DNA of 64,000 nucleotides, from contig JBHGNT010000015.1 of the NCBI GenBank assembly GCA_043228905.1, positions 3,224,001 to 3,288,000 on the forward strand. The letters are read 5' to 3'. Origin of the DNA: Azolla caroliniana (taxonomy: Eukaryota > Polypodiophyta). Under the pieces are notes generated by a model. That model was not told the origin of the DNA, did no database searches, and saw nothing but the letters and a program-made list of their open reading frames with translations. The stretch's first letter is position 1, and every line of letters starts with the position of its first letter. Below are positions 1 to 12,400 of the stretch, one piece after another. A program made the translations under genes and the position numbers.

Positions 1-1376
1 ATTGATAGAGAGAGCTTTGATCCACCTATCTGTAACAAATCAGAATAGATAAGATAATATATCATAATCATCATCTCTCTCATGCACTCCATAGTATGAT
101 AGGGCAGCTCAGGACCTCTACAATCAGTTAGAGGTTGAGGCAGGAAAGGATATAAAGGAAAGAATCTGCCAACTGTACCATTGGGATGTGTAATCCGAGA
201 TATGTCATATTTACTGTTTTTATGAAATAAAGGGAAGAAACACTGCCTCTTCAAATCAGTCTTTGGTTCAGACCTCATGGTAATGGAATAAGAAGACAAC
301 AATCATTGGGACTGTTCTTGGTCCAAATCAAGAGGCAGAAAACTTGGTTGGCACACAAAAATATAACATGTTAAGTACCTACCATCCAGGTTCTTCGGCA
401 TTAAGAATATTCATAAAGCTTAAGAGGACACTAGAAAAACAGCAGATAGAGTAACTCTTACTTAAAACTTGTAGCCAAATGGCCACCCTCATGTGAAAGG
501 GGCCCCACCTCATTGTAAAAAGATATAAAAGCCACACTGTTGACTGGAGGAGTTTTTCTTTCTTGAGTTTTCTACTTTCACATAATTAAATGAGAGCTCT
601 AATTCTTTCCTCTCAATCTCTCACTTGAGCCAAAGAGTGACTAACGTTAGGAGCTAATTAGCCGAACTCTAATTGCTTTACCTTATGTATGTGTTGTATA
701 CATCTTCATAATAGAAACAAAGTGTTCCTTATCTTGTATTCTTCTTATGCAAGTGTATTTAGTTATGATCTTCTATTAAGAGAGAGTTAACACAAGAAAG
801 AGTGAGCGCAAGTGCTAGTTATACTAGGGTTGTGAGACTAGAAGCTCATGGGTGATCAATAACCACTCTTGCCCAGTTTGCTACCAATAAGGTAAACAGA
901 GGTTCAGATCCTTTGGCCAACAATATCGTCATGGAGGTAGACCTCCATCAATTCGTTGACATGTTCTGGTGTCATGTACACAAAAGCTGCACACAGCAAA
1001 AATTCATCGGCAAAGAACCATAACCCCTCCTTCCCATGCTACAAGCCAATGCACAAGTAGGGTTCCAATCACAACAATCAAAAGGGCAAAGGATTGAATA
1101 CAAATTATCAATTTATTGTGCATGTAGGCAATGCCCATTTGGACTATGCTCCCATCACTTATATTCCTTGCTTTGGAACCCTCTCCAACTTGGATGGACC
1201 CATGTTAGAGATCTTTTGAACACAAGAGTTATTCGGTACCTTAAGCAGTTTTACTAATCTCGTTATATTTACTTAGTTTCTTGCAATCTCTCATTCAGAC
1301 TCATAGACCATTTTGACCTCTTAAAAGATGTTAATATTTCTTTCTTCTTTCTATCTCTCTTGAGAAATAAAAATTA
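1..1376 (+). mobile_element. Degraded L1-like LINE copy (3' part)
   Basis: Bases 215-265 resemble the reverse complement of the LINE segment near 20270-20320 (the tract that reads TTTATGAAATAA then GCCTCTT). Bases 1225-1370 carry the family's 3' end: a TTTTACTAATCTCGTTATA tract also seen at 22780, then the 'cctcttaaaagatgttaatatttc' type tail followed by a pyrimidine run. The copy lies in the sense opposite to the PGK-like gene and directly downstream of its last visible exon, so it probably sits in an intron. Bases 470-900 do not match the LINE and may be another insertion: a TATAAAAG box lies near 524, but I found no matching target duplication. No intact reading frame is left. Confidence 0.5.
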
Positions 1377-1389
1377 GGATAGGGCATAC

Positions 1390-3549
1390 AACTGCAATGA
1401 AGGGAAGCTCTGGTGATGATATTGCCTTGGTCAAGAAAAGAAGTTCTCTCTCAAGTTGAAAACCTGCAAGCCTGGCCCTAGTGAAACATGCTATACCCAC
1501 TGTCGATGCTAAAACTCTATGTGATATTGAGAAGGCGTCATTAACAAGAATATCAATGTTTTTGGACAATTCCTTGGCAAAGTCTTTGTCATTTGCCACT
1601 TCCTCTTTGTATAGCTTCAAGTTTCCCAACAATAAAATCTCCCCGTTTGACAAGCCTTCAATTTCTTTCTTCACTGCAGGACCTATCACGGAATTCACTG
1701 CCGAGATTTTTTTATCCAAATGCTGAGATAGGCAATCTATCAAAAAGCAACATGACTTAGTAAAAAAATATGCAAAAAAATTTAGCATGCATACTTCTGC
1801 CCACAGATTTGAAATGGAATTGACATGGAATTGTGAAAGTAAGAAATGAGAACACCTGCAATCATTTGAAAATCCATCAATTCATTAGGAGATTGGAACG
1901 GTGACCAATGACTTGCAATAACAATTCGAGCACCACAAGTAATCAAATATGATATTGTAGAGATAGCATCCGGTGCTAGTTCAACATCAATAACATCCCC
2001 TTTGTGACATATTGAGAGATCCCATCTCACTAGGACTACTTTCCCTAATAATTCCACTTTAGGGAAACCTTGCAGTGTGTCCCATGATAGAGAATGCTCA
2101 TGAAACCGTTCCTCTTTTACCTGCTTAGGAAACAGAAACAAGACACATATTCATCACATGCACATTTGCAATAAAATTCTTTATCAAACATGAACACACA
2201 TCTAACAAACAATGTGTGCAATTTTCATACCTATATTCTATTTATCAAGACCTAGTCAACTAAAGATCCTTAAAACTCTTCTCTCTGTTATTTTAGAAAT
2301 CTATATCATACTTACCACAGTCACACCAGGAATTATGCTTGGCTTCAGATCACTTTCTGTGAAAGCCACAGTTGCTGCTGTCAAAAACGATATTTAAGCA
2401 GTGATATATTTAAAATGGTCAATGCACAAACAGTGAACATCAGAAATAAAATATAAAAGGTTTGATTTTGGGCAACACTTGACACTTCCATGGAATTTTG
2501 ATTTTTTCCATTTACATGATTTTCTCAAAAAGATTTCATCTTCAGTATCTTAAATTCTTCATTTTGCCTATCATCGACCCCCATCCATGACGAGAGAAAC
2601 ACTCTACAATGAATATGACCACTAAGCATCCTCAAACCCCAAGATCTGTCCACTCCATCTTTTATTAAATAATGTTCAGTTTCAAAATCTTAAAGCAAGT
2701 TCAGCACACACTCCATTTTGCATATCCTCAGCATCGTGCATGGATGAGATTATGAGAAAACGCACTCTCATCAAAATGAGCTCCAAATCAGTTACTAAAA
2801 AAGGTACCAAGCATCAGAGAAACGATTTCTCCTATCTTTTCTTAAATAGTCTTCAATTTCAAATTCTTGAAGCGAGCATGGCATTCATATGGATTGCAGG
2901 AAATGGGAAATGCACTACGAAATGGTTATTTAGGATCACAATGCATCATCAAAACTTGAAACTCCAAATCTGTTTTACATGTGAATTTCATAATCTTAAA
3001 GCAAGATGCATCCTTTACTTTGCACTTCCACAGCTGCAGCTATTGGATGCCAAGGAAAAGAAAGAAAAACACACTTCGTGATGGAAATGTGCTTCAAATA
3101 TCGAAGTTCATTCCCATGACAATTCAAATTATACATTTCCTTTCCTCCTTCACTTTGCACTTCCACAGCTGCAGCTATCGGATGACAAGGAAAAGAAAGA
3201 AAAACACGCTTCGTGATGGAAATGTGCTTCAAATATCGAAGACAATTCAAACAATACGTTTCCTTTCCTTTCCTTCGGTTGAGTCATGTTTCTTTTTTGT
3301 TCGAGCGAAGCGTCCACAGCCTCAGCTATGGAATGACAAGGGAAAAAAAACAAAAAAAAAGGAGAAACACAGTTGGTCATGGAAGCCCGTACCTTTCTGC
3401 GGAAGCCTGCATGTTCGCGGAGTAGGGAAGGACGGGAAGTTGCAGGCGGAAGGGGGGAAGGACGGAGGGAGGAGACGAAGGAGGAGGCCTGCAGGACCAC
3501 GTTCTGCAGAGGAGGGAAGGAGGGAGGAGGAACTCAGAGTGTACGCCAT
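1390..3549 (-). CDS. PGK-like protein, probably plastid-targeted (5' half, 4 exons)
   Basis: Exons 3549-3393, 2377-2316, 2120-1856 and 1736-1390 join into one open frame of 277 codons, with GT-AG borders and agreeing phases. The ATG at 3549 opens a Ser/Pro/Leu/Arg-rich, acid-poor leader (MAYTLSSSSLLPSS...) typical of a chloroplast transit peptide. Exon 3 holds the first PGK strand (KVVLVRWDLS) and GARIVIASHWSP; exon 4 holds EILLLGNLKLYKEE, DILVNDAFSISHR and LAGFQLERELLFL, all in PGK order. Classical PGK transfers phosphate between 1,3-bisphosphoglycerate and ADP. Here the usual RADLN, HLGRP and LLENVRF motifs read RWDLS, HWSPF and LLGNLKL, so several 3-phosphoglycerate-binding residues are changed and normal catalysis is doubtful. 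The frame stops at a donor after IAVV, where PGK continues with GGSKV; that exon and the nucleotide-binding domain must lie beyond base 1. Exon 2 has a tandem CAGCAG acceptor. Confidence 0.75.
3017..3350. repeat. Tandem duplication in PGK-like intron 1
   Basis: Two copies of a roughly 135-bp unit start at 3017 and 3152. Both share CTTTGCACTTCCACAGCTGC, then a GACAAGGAAAAGAAAG-type tract and GGAAATGTGCTTCAAATATC. A third, more diverged unit begins near 3312. The short frames on both strands here are products of the repeat. Confidence 0.75.
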
Positions 3550-4010
3550 AGCCAGAGAATGAATGAATGAAAGATCGATCATATATCAATATGGAACCTC
3601 ATAGTACGTAGCATACTCGAATGCATTTGCAAACATTCTTTTTCCATACGTTTTTCAAACGAATGCTCATGTTTTGCTTTTACATTTTTTACCTCACCTT
3701 TCTTGCCTTAAAAAAAAAAACGTTTTACCAAATAATGAAGTTATGAACATAAAAGTATGGTATTTAGTATTTAGTATTTACCATACCTCAAGGGTGTTTA
3801 CCGTACTCGAATGATTGAAACATACGCGAATGCGAATGAACGTATGGCGCGTATGGTTCAAACTTCATACTATGATGAGCAGGAGGTCATGGGTTCAAAC
3901 CCTGCATTCCACACATTGGCATCTACTTATGTACTACATTATGAGGATATTCTATAGATACATATCCATGGAGTCATAGAGAGGTCAGAAATTTTAGGTT
4001 TCTAAACCCG
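3550..4010. other. Gene-free stretch upstream of the PGK-like gene
   Basis: AT-rich DNA that should hold the promoter of the minus-strand PGK-like gene; no clear TATA box was picked out. A GGGTTCAAACCC-like block near 3890-3902 resembles the B box of tRNA-derived SINEs, but no convincing A box, cloverleaf or tail was found. Confidence 0.4.
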
Positions 4011-4405
4011 AGCTAGTAATCAAACAATTTACCACGAGAGTACGATAATTGTGAATTTGCGAATCGTGATAATTAAATAAATAAAAAGAGAGAGAATCAG
4101 TTGTGTAGATGTTATCAATATTATATTATTTGATTTTTTAGCAATCATAGTGTTATTGTTATCATTATTGTTTTGGTTGGTAGATCTGCATAGATATACT
4201 TTTTTATTAGCTAGTAGTCTAACAACTTACCACTAGGGTAAGATAATTGCAATAATTAAATGAAACATAGAAAGAGTTGGGCATGGAGATGTTATTTGTA
4301 TCATCAGGGTATTATATTTTTTCGTTTTGTAGTAATCGTGATGTTATTGTTAATTGTTATCGTTATTGTTTTGGTTGGTCCATATGCATACATACTTGTT
4401 TTTTG
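4011..4405. repeat. Diverged 198-bp tandem duplication
   Basis: A unit starting AGCTAGTAATC at 4011 is repeated from 4209 (AGCTAGTAGTC). Each is followed by an ACAATTTACCAC-like tract, an AGATGTTAT tract, and a TTGTTATC-ATTATTGTTTTGGTTGGT block. A (TTA)n run follows at about 4526-4552. No coding potential. Confidence 0.7.
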
Positions 4406-4559
4406 ACTATTCACCAATTGATTTTATTGTTCTCGTTACCTTATTAGACATTAAGGATGGATTCATTCATTCCTTCCTTTTTTTATATATGTTGTTCTTA
4501 TTGATTTAGTTTTTATTTCAGGCTATTATTATTATTATTATTATTATTATTGTAGAATA

Positions 4560-5415
4560 AAGGGGTGTTCGAACTGTATAATGAGTGAGCGATTCAACTA
4601 GCTAGTCACTTAGGTGGGCAATTTTTCAGATCGAGTCACTTGGAGTATCTAGCTTTACCCCAACACGAAGCATGTTAATAGTTTGGTATTCTACACTCCA
4701 ACATTCGAATGAGGTATGAAATCAATCAAAGCTTGGGTCAAAAAGAGTGTACATTGTGAGTTTCACTCACTCTAGGTTTGAGTTGTTGCATTTCTATTAA
4801 TGGAAAGGTGACACGAATATGTGGTCTTCTTGTTGAGCCGCTGAGGATTTTTAACCTCCCATTTGGCAATTATATTTATGAGATTGTGTTGTTGGTTTTG
4901 CCAACTGTGAATTGTGGATCAGACATTGTAGGGATGAAGTAATTCATGCACAATTGGTTTGCCACTCATGTTAATTTCTAGAACCAAGTATACTCAATGT
5001 TGCACACGAACCACCCTTGAACCTTCGTTAGAGTTCTAGAGACCCACCAAGCAACATGATTCGTTGTCCATTGTAACCTACAATTGTTCCCTTAATAGAC
5101 AAGTTCATTTTTATACTTGGTATGAAGGGTCAACTTGGTTAGATACGTGCAATTATTTTCACTTTCCCTTACTTCTACCTTCAATGGTGTGGCGTTCTTC
5201 ATTATGCAATGGGAGCCAAAATGGAGGACTTCCCTTGTGTGCCCTTGGAAAATTTGTGATTTTCATGAACATTGACTTATGTGATATTTCAACATTGACC
5301 CACACAAACTAATTTTTTTGCTTAGTTTGTGGTTATAACATAGGGTCGTGAATTATAAAGCTTTTGGTCCATGGGTGAGTCATCACAGGCTTAGAACTTA
5401 GCATTTGAGAGGGAG
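4560..5415. other. Non-coding stretch, possible decayed retroelement interior
   Basis: No frame longer than about 80 codons and no recognisable protein motif. It is listed because it ends in a purine tract (GAGAGGGAG, 5407-5415) directly before a TG that could open a 3' LTR. It may be the remains of an element interior, but nothing else shows this. Confidence 0.25.
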
Positions 5416-6000
5416 TGTCAACAATTATAAGTACCCGCAAAGTGTAACTTTAGGTTGTGTTCACTATAAAAGGAGGGGCGGAGGGCACATTTTGGCTCCT
5501 TGAGGATTTTGGGTGTTTGAAGTCTTCTATGACCCCTTCTTGGTCTTCTAGGTCTTTGTCGTCTTTTGTGTTTAGCACTTGGGGAAGCTTCAAGGAGTGG
5601 ATTAACAAGCTCGTATGCCAATTGCACGAAGGGAAAACGGAGTAGCCTGAGCACTCTACACCGACTCGTGGCATCAAAGCCATCGGTAGTAGTTGCAGTC
5701 TCGGCAGCCCACTCATCTCATCTTCACTGGAAGCTTAATCCCTCTTCTCCTACCTTTCCTTCTTGCGTTGTTGTTTAATTAGTGGTTACCATTACCACTA
5801 TTGTTATAATCGCCTACCCTCGTTGTGATACATCATAAGTTATAAAATATTTATCTTAATTACTCAAGTGTTTTATGTCCCTAATTAAGGATATTCAGTT
5901 GTAATCTTGTTGTTGGCTCCTAATATTGTGATCATTACATTAATCGCTCATCTCACTCTAAGCTTGTGTACTAATTGCGGCTTAACTCCAAGAGAGACTT
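5416..6000 (+). repeat. Possible decayed 3' LTR
   Basis: A TGTCAACAATT start follows directly on a polypurine tract, and a CTATAAAAGG box lies near 5466, as expected for an LTR promoter. The 3' border and a matching 5' LTR were not found, so the end coordinate is a guess. Confidence 0.3.
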
Positions 6001-6010
6001 CCCTCCCTTT

Positions 6011-6125
6011 GACTTTGGGCTCCCTTCAACTCTAGGCTCCCTTCGACTTTGAGCTCCCTTCGAGTTTGGGCTCCCTTCGAGTTTGGGCTCCCTTCGACTC
6101 TGAGCTCCCTTTGAGTATGGGATCC
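6011..6125. repeat. 18-bp minisatellite
   Basis: About six to seven copies of an 18-bp unit close to GGGCTCCCTTCGAGTTT, with scattered substitutions. The minus-strand frame here (Lys/Ser/Gly-rich) is only the translation of the repeat. Confidence 0.85.
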
Positions 6126-6654
6126 ATTTGAGTCAGAGGATCATTCGAGTCCATGACTTGTCCTCTACTTTTTCTCGGCCCATATGAACTCCCTAGTCCA
6201 AGAGCCTTATGGTTCTGCTTGAGTAGCACACGCACACGTGATATCGCAACAATGGAAACAAACACTTAAGGTTTGGGCCTTAGGTGAGATTTAGTTAAAT
6301 AAATTATTGAGGTTGTAGCTAATGAGAGATTAAAGATATCGAGAGAGACCTAAGCTCAATATCAAGCTTACTAGATGTGAAGAAGAAGCATAAAAACTTT
6401 AAAACGTTTGTTTTATAGTTTTTACAATGTTATCGAGACTTTTTGCATTTTCCAAGTTTCTACATTCCTTTGTCCCTTTCCTTGATGATACACTTGTTCC
6501 TTCCTTTCATATCAAAATCTAAATGCAGGGAAATGACTAATACCTTCAAATAATGATCATGGAGCTTTAGGAAACCTTTTTTTATTTTATTTGGTATGGA
6601 TGACATGAAGTCACCCATATTGTTAATCGTGGTTTGTCTCATAGATCAAATTTG

Positions 6655-7705
6655 GGCTATGGTAAATGTTAATATTTCTTTCTTTCTTTATTACTCTCTT
6701 TGGCTTGACTTGTCCACCATGCGATGGTTTCTTTGTCATTGTGATGCTTTTATGAAATAAGAGGGAGATATTATTGCCTCTTCAAACAAGTCATTAACTC
6801 ACTACGCAAGATTAGGGAACACAACAATTACTGAAACTCAAAATATGGAGAGGTGAGTTGTTGAAGGACAATAATTCAACTACAACAACTCATCAATGAA
6901 GGTCAATCACCAGATTCTTTAACTACAATCAATCAAGGACTACACAAGTGAATTCTCAATCAAGACACACAATTGGGGTTATAACAGGTTTATAAGAGTA
7001 ATGTGTTGTATATGTAGCCCACGACCATCTAAACCTCAACCTTGTCACACACACACTTGTAAATGAAAAATAAAGGCCAACATCACCTATGGCGCTTCCC
7101 TCAATTCAAATATCTCTTTGTCTTGGAATGGCTTGAGTTGGGGGTTTTTCGAAGAAGACACAAGCTACAACCTATCTAAGTTTAGAATATTAAGTTTGTA
7201 TATATATAAATTCTTTAACACTATAAATTTAGTTGTATTTACTAGTTTGTTGTTCTCAATGGAGACAATACATTTCAATACATTTTCTTCTTTGTTTTTA
7301 TATGCCTTTTGCCCTCTAAAATATGTTATGAAATTGTGGAGAATAGGATAAACCTAACCATGTAATCCAACACAGAATTATACAAGCATTGTGTCTTCCA
7401 TTGCATTGATTTTTAGGCAGTGAGAGGGAAATAACAATGCCTAATTGAGTATGTCTTTGTCCTGGTTATAGGATATAAACACACACAATAATTAGAATTT
7501 ACTCGTGCTAGACATCAAGAGACATGGATAGTTGGAGGATAACAATACAACCACAACAAAAATGTTTACTTCGTCATCATCATTCATTCCATGTGTGTTA
7601 TGTCAATCAATGGTTATACAATTAGGGTGTCCATCCAAATATTGTAAATGGATTACATAGATTTAGAAATAACACTTTTTTTGTTTACATACATTGTGTT
7701 TTTTT
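6655..7705 (+). mobile_element. Decayed LINE fragments, forward
   Basis: At 6665 there is a GTTAATATTTCTTTCTTTC tail as in the LINE family. From 6748 (TTTATGAAATAAGAGGGAG then TTGCCTCTTCAAA) a further copy runs on through a 3' UTR-like stretch near 6985-7130 that parallels 24000-24180 (CCATGACC, CTTGTCA, ATAAAGGCCA tracts). Another partial copy starts near 7415. The sequence is too eroded to hold a frame. Confidence 0.5.
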
Positions 7706-8117
7706 TTTAATCACGATCTTGAAACCCTTGTTACTACATGAGGTGTTATATCTCTTTAAAGTTCTCTCTATCTCAAAATAGTCAATGTTACGAATTATTT
7801 GAAGACAAAAGTTTTAGCTTAACGAATATCACATTTTCAAACTTGAATTGGCCCATGTTGAAGATATTTCATAAGCAAATGTTGACAGCCACTAAGATCA
7901 CAACATTGCGTGTTTAATGAACAAGGATCTTTGACATTGTGTAATTTTATTGTTTTCGTTACATTCATCTTGGTTTGTTATTGCATAATCTTACATGGCA
8001 TTTTGGAAACGGAGAGGAATGTCAACTAAAATAACATGACAATGGAAACCTTGAGAAAACATTAAATCATCACGATATGTGTGTTGATGGGTGGGGGGTG
8101 GAACCAATATCGGCTCC

Positions 8118-8367
8118 ACCCAAACCATGTATATCTATATTACGAGTGGAGGAACAACGATACATGGCTCATGGCCGGAGTTATAACAGAAGTATGATCA
8201 AATGCTTACAATATCCTATTCTAGCGAAGGGGGGCTTCCTCTCTCCTCATTTCGCCCTAGCTAGAATAGGATATTGTAAGCATCTGATCCTACTTTTGTT
8301 ACAACTCCGGTAGTGAGCCGGGTATTGTTGTTCCTCCACTCGTAATATAGATATACATGGTTTTGGG
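8118..8367. repeat. Long imperfect hairpin (MITE-like foldback)
   Basis: Arms of about 110 bp at 8118-8227 and 8255-8367 are roughly 90 percent complementary: CATGTATATCTATATTACGA on the left is mirrored by TCGTAATATAGATATACATG on the right, and CTTACAATATCCTATTCTAG by CTAGAATAGGATATTGTAAG. The loop is about 25-30 bases. I found no clear target duplication, so it could be a MITE or an inverted duplication. A transcript would fold into a long double-stranded RNA. Confidence 0.8.
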
Positions 8368-8526
8368 TCTATTCTGTTATGTGTTTACGATCACGCTTAG
8401 AAGTTGATTCTTGAATTAAGATCGTGTCCTATGACTAAATGACGCTGATCATTTCATTACACGACATTGATTGCAGAGCAAATCTCGTGCACATTCTGTT
8501 TTTCCACCGCGTACCACGACCCCTTG

Positions 8527-8698
8527 TGTCGAATACAAGTGTATAATGGACGTATTCACACTATCCCTTTGGGCCATTTATGTAATTAGCATAAAGGGTA
8601 GTTGCCCTAAGTCGGTCACTATATATAGTGACCTTGTAACCTTTTTGTAAGGTTGGGTGTTGTATTATTGTTTCTATTGAAAAGAAAGTCTTTTGTGC

Positions 8699-8730
<32 letters not shown>

Positions 8731-8816
8731 AACGACCTAGAAACTGTCATACGCAGGTATTCAAACACCAATCGAATGCTTCTTGATCTTCCGCATAGAC
8801 GACCTCGTCCTCAACA
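8527..8816 (+). repeat. 5' LTR of the copia element
   Basis: 290 bp, starting TGTCGAATAC and ending CCTCAACA. It contains a (CT)n-(GT)n microsatellite near 8700-8730 and a TATATATAGTG promoter-like box near 8622. Confidence 0.96.
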
Positions 8817-8818
8817 TC

Positions 8819-8830
8819 TGGTATCAGAGC
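8819..8830 (+). promoter_or_regulatory. Primer-binding site, initiator tRNA-Met type
   Basis: TGGTATCAGAGC, two bases inside the 5' LTR, is the standard plant copia primer site complementary to the 3' end of initiator tRNA-Met. Confidence 0.95.
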
Positions 8831-9491
8831 CTGCACAGTAGTCGGTCCTTCAATCTGCTGTCGGCCGTCGTCTCAGCCTGCACAGCATTCGGTTTCCTGC
8901 GTCATTCGAAGAAGAGAGAAGAAGAAGAGAAACGAGGCTTGCATCTCATCGCGTTAGATCATCTTCGCTTGGAGTAAGCCAGCAGGTTGTACTCTGTCCC
9001 TTGTGATCGTAACCGCTCGAGGTGAAATCCCCTTGTGCAACATTGACACGATCGTGCTCCACCCGGTTAAACGGCATCCGAAGAGGTAATCAAACGCCGC
9101 TCATTGTAACCACTCGGTGCAGATCGGTCTCAAGACAACAACCCCAAATTCGTGCTTCATCTGGCTGATCGACATTCGGGAGGATCAGTTGGATCCGTCT
9201 CTCTCGTTGCTGCAGTCAACCGAAGCAGAATCGGTCCAGATAATCGGTTTCAATAATCGGTATTCGGCATATATATCCGAAGCGAACCGGGCTCACTCCG
9301 ACTTGGCAACATTCGGGAAGACCAGTCGGTTCTGTCCCTCAAGCTACCGGAGTCAATTCGAGCAAGTTCCGAAGCCGAACAGACTCGGGTTCAAATCCGA
9401 CTAGAACGATATCGGGTGAGCCAACCGGCTGCACTCCAACAAGGCTCGTAGTCAACTCCGAACCGAGCTTCGTCAACCGAAACCAAATTTG

Positions 9492-12400
9492 ATGGCATCA
9501 ACATCCGGCTCGTCAGAAATGAGTCTACGAAAGTTCGATGGATCGAACTTCAACTTCTGGAAGGAACAAATGCAGGACTATCTCATAGTCAAGGGGCAAA
9601 TCGATCCCATCGAAAATGAAGAACCTCCAGAAGGATACAAACCAATTGAGTGGCAGAAGCTGGACAGAATCGTCCGTGCCACGATTCGGATGCACTTATC
9701 GGAATCGGTATACTTTACGGTGCAATCGTGTACGACAGCATTCGAACTGTGGAAAACACTGTCGGACACTTACGAAAAGAAGGTCGCCGCAACAAAGATG
9801 TTTCTGATCCGGCGCCTCTACAACTTGCGGATGAAAGAATCCGACTCGGTTCAAGCACACCTCAATGAGTACGAAAGCATAAGCTCCCAAATCTCATCAC
9901 AGGGGACGACAATCGAGGATGAACTCAGAGCAATGATACTCATGAGTAGCCTTCCCTCATCATGGGAAACTTTCGTCACAACCGTGTGCAACGCGTCAAC
10001 CACGGCTGTTAAATACTCCGAAGTCACGAGCGCAATCCTGACCGAAGCAGCTCGGAGAAAGTCTTTCGCCAAAGACTCAACAGACGACGCTTATGTAGTA
10101 CAAGGTTCGACAGACCGATCGAACATACGAGGAAGAGATTCCTCACGACCGCCGAACAATCAGCGAAGACGAAGCCAGTCACGGGATAACCGAATCTGCA
10201 ACTATTGCAAGAAACCCGGACACATCAAAGCCGACTGCCGCGCACTCAAGAACAAGAACAACAAGAAGAGTGGCCGGCATGAGGAGATCAATTACGTCAG
10301 CTTCTCAGCTGATGTGCTACCAGACGACCCGAATATACTATCAATCGAAAATCCAGTCGGATCAGAAGTCCTACTCACGACTGAAGAGTCGAGCACATGG
10401 CTCTTAGATTCGGGCGCGTCATTTCACGTGACTCCTCATCGATCCCAATTTCGGCAATATACGATCCGTCACTCCGACTCAGTTCGAGTCGGCAACTCAC
10501 AACACTGTGACATCATCGGAATCGGCACAGTAGAGCTCAACCTTGCAGGTGGCTCTACACTTGTACTCCACAATGTCCGACATGTACCCGAGCTCTCTAG
10601 GCCATTGATCTCAGTCGGACAACTAGATGAAGACGACATTCGTGCCGGTTTTTCTTCGGGAGGGTGGACACTCCACAGGGGGAACCTCCTGCTTGCTAGA
10701 GGACCCAAGATACACTCACTGTATCCGTTACATGTTACGCTCAGAGAGGGTAACCTGTTTTTGGTGGATATTCCTGTGTCATCACTATGGCACAGAAGAT
10801 TAGGACACCTCAGCAAGGCCGGCATTACGCATCTATCTAGAGCCGGATACATCCCTAAACTCTCCTTCTCCGACCATCAATTCTGCGAGCATTGCCAGTA
10901 TGGCAAACAAGCAGCCGCATCACACCCGACATCAGCACCAAGAGAAACGAGACCTCTCGATTTGGTCCACTCGGACGTCTGTGGCCCAATGCCGCATCAG
11001 TCTCTCGGCGGTGCCTCTTACTTCGTCACTTTTATTGACGATTCGACTCGAAAGGTGTGGGCTTATCCGATTCGCACCAAAGATCGGGTCTTCTCGATCT
11101 TCTCCGATTGGCTCGCTATGGTAGAAAATCAAACCGACCGAAAACTGAAATGCTTTCGGACCGACAATGGGGGAGAGTTCAAATCAGAAGAATTCGTCAA
11201 ATTCTGCCGACAACGCGGCATCCGACGTGAATTTACGGCACCACACAGTCCGGAGCAAAACGGGATTGCAGAGCGAATGAATCGGACAATCCAAGAACGG
11301 ATAGTTTCCATGCTCCAACACTCCGGACTGTCGGATGGCTTCTGGGCAGAGGCTCTACTCACGGCAGTACACATAATCAATATGTCACCAAGTAGACCTC
11401 TAGGACTTCAAATTCCTCAGGAACTATGGATCGGCAGTAAGCCGAATTACGACAAGCTGAGGATCTTCGGATGCGAGGCGTACGCCCTTATTCCGAAAGA
11501 TGATCGCCGAAAACTTGCACCTCGGTCCAGGAAATGCATTTTTCTTGGATATGGATCCGACGGCGAAATGGGATACCGACTCTGGGATCCCGAACGCAGA
11601 CAAATCGTCCGAAGTTCGGACGTTGTGTTCAACGAGTCGGCTATGAATCCATCAGTCGAAAAACCGATCGAAGTCCGAAGGGTAACATTTTCCGATGTGC
11701 CGACCCTTCAAGAAGGCCCCGCTCTCAACACACGGTCAGCTTCACGGGTAGCTGAACCTTACACTACCGACTCGGACAACTCCGACTCGGCACAGCAGAA
11801 CAATCCGCTTTCGGACCATCCGACCACGATACCCGATGCGACCAGTCCAATCATACCTCGACGATCCGAGAGACTGTCGCAACCTCCGGAGAGGTACTCT
11901 CCTGGAATTTTCTTCACCGACGCCGGCGAACCGACGTCTTACGAAGAAGCATCGACATTTGTCGATTCAGCCACCTGGCATCTGGCGATGGAGTCGGAAA
12001 TGCACTCCATTCGGGCAAACAAGACTTGGGATCTGGTCGAATTACCTAAGAACCGACGTGCTCTTCCTTGCAAGTGGGTTTATCGACTAAAAGAGACGTC
12101 TGATTCGACCACCCCAAAGTACAAGGCCAGATTAGTTGCGAAGGGCTTCCGACAAGAATATGGCGTCGACTTCGACGAGATTTTTTCACCAGTGGTGAAA
12201 ATGACAACCCTTCGTTTTCTACTCGGCGTAGTGGCAGCCGACAACTTGGAGCTGATTCAGCTAGATGTCAAAACAACCTTCCTCCATGGTGATCTCGAGG
12301 AGGAAATTTATATGGAGCAGCCAAAAGGCTTCGTGGCAACTGGCCAAGAACATCTAGTCTGCCGACTCAGGAAGAGTCTATACGGCCTCAAACAGGCACC

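Noticed and set aside
470-900. A solo LTR with TATAAAAG box
   Set aside because: No matching ends with target duplication could be found.
1857-1860. Donors further downstream in PGK-like exon 3 (near 1790-1800)
   Set aside because: They add residues absent from PGK or break phase; GCAG-GTGTTC joins to exon 4 in phase and gives the expected QMIADCLSQHL.
3150-3500. A 116-codon minus frame whose start looks like a transit peptide (VLQASSFVSS...)
   Set aside because: It starts with GTG, not ATG, and its phase does not fit exon 2. The frame from the ATG at 3549 fits both.
3880-3905. tRNA gene or SINE from a GGGTTCAAACCC block
   Set aside because: No cloverleaf, convincing A box or tail; kept only as a note.
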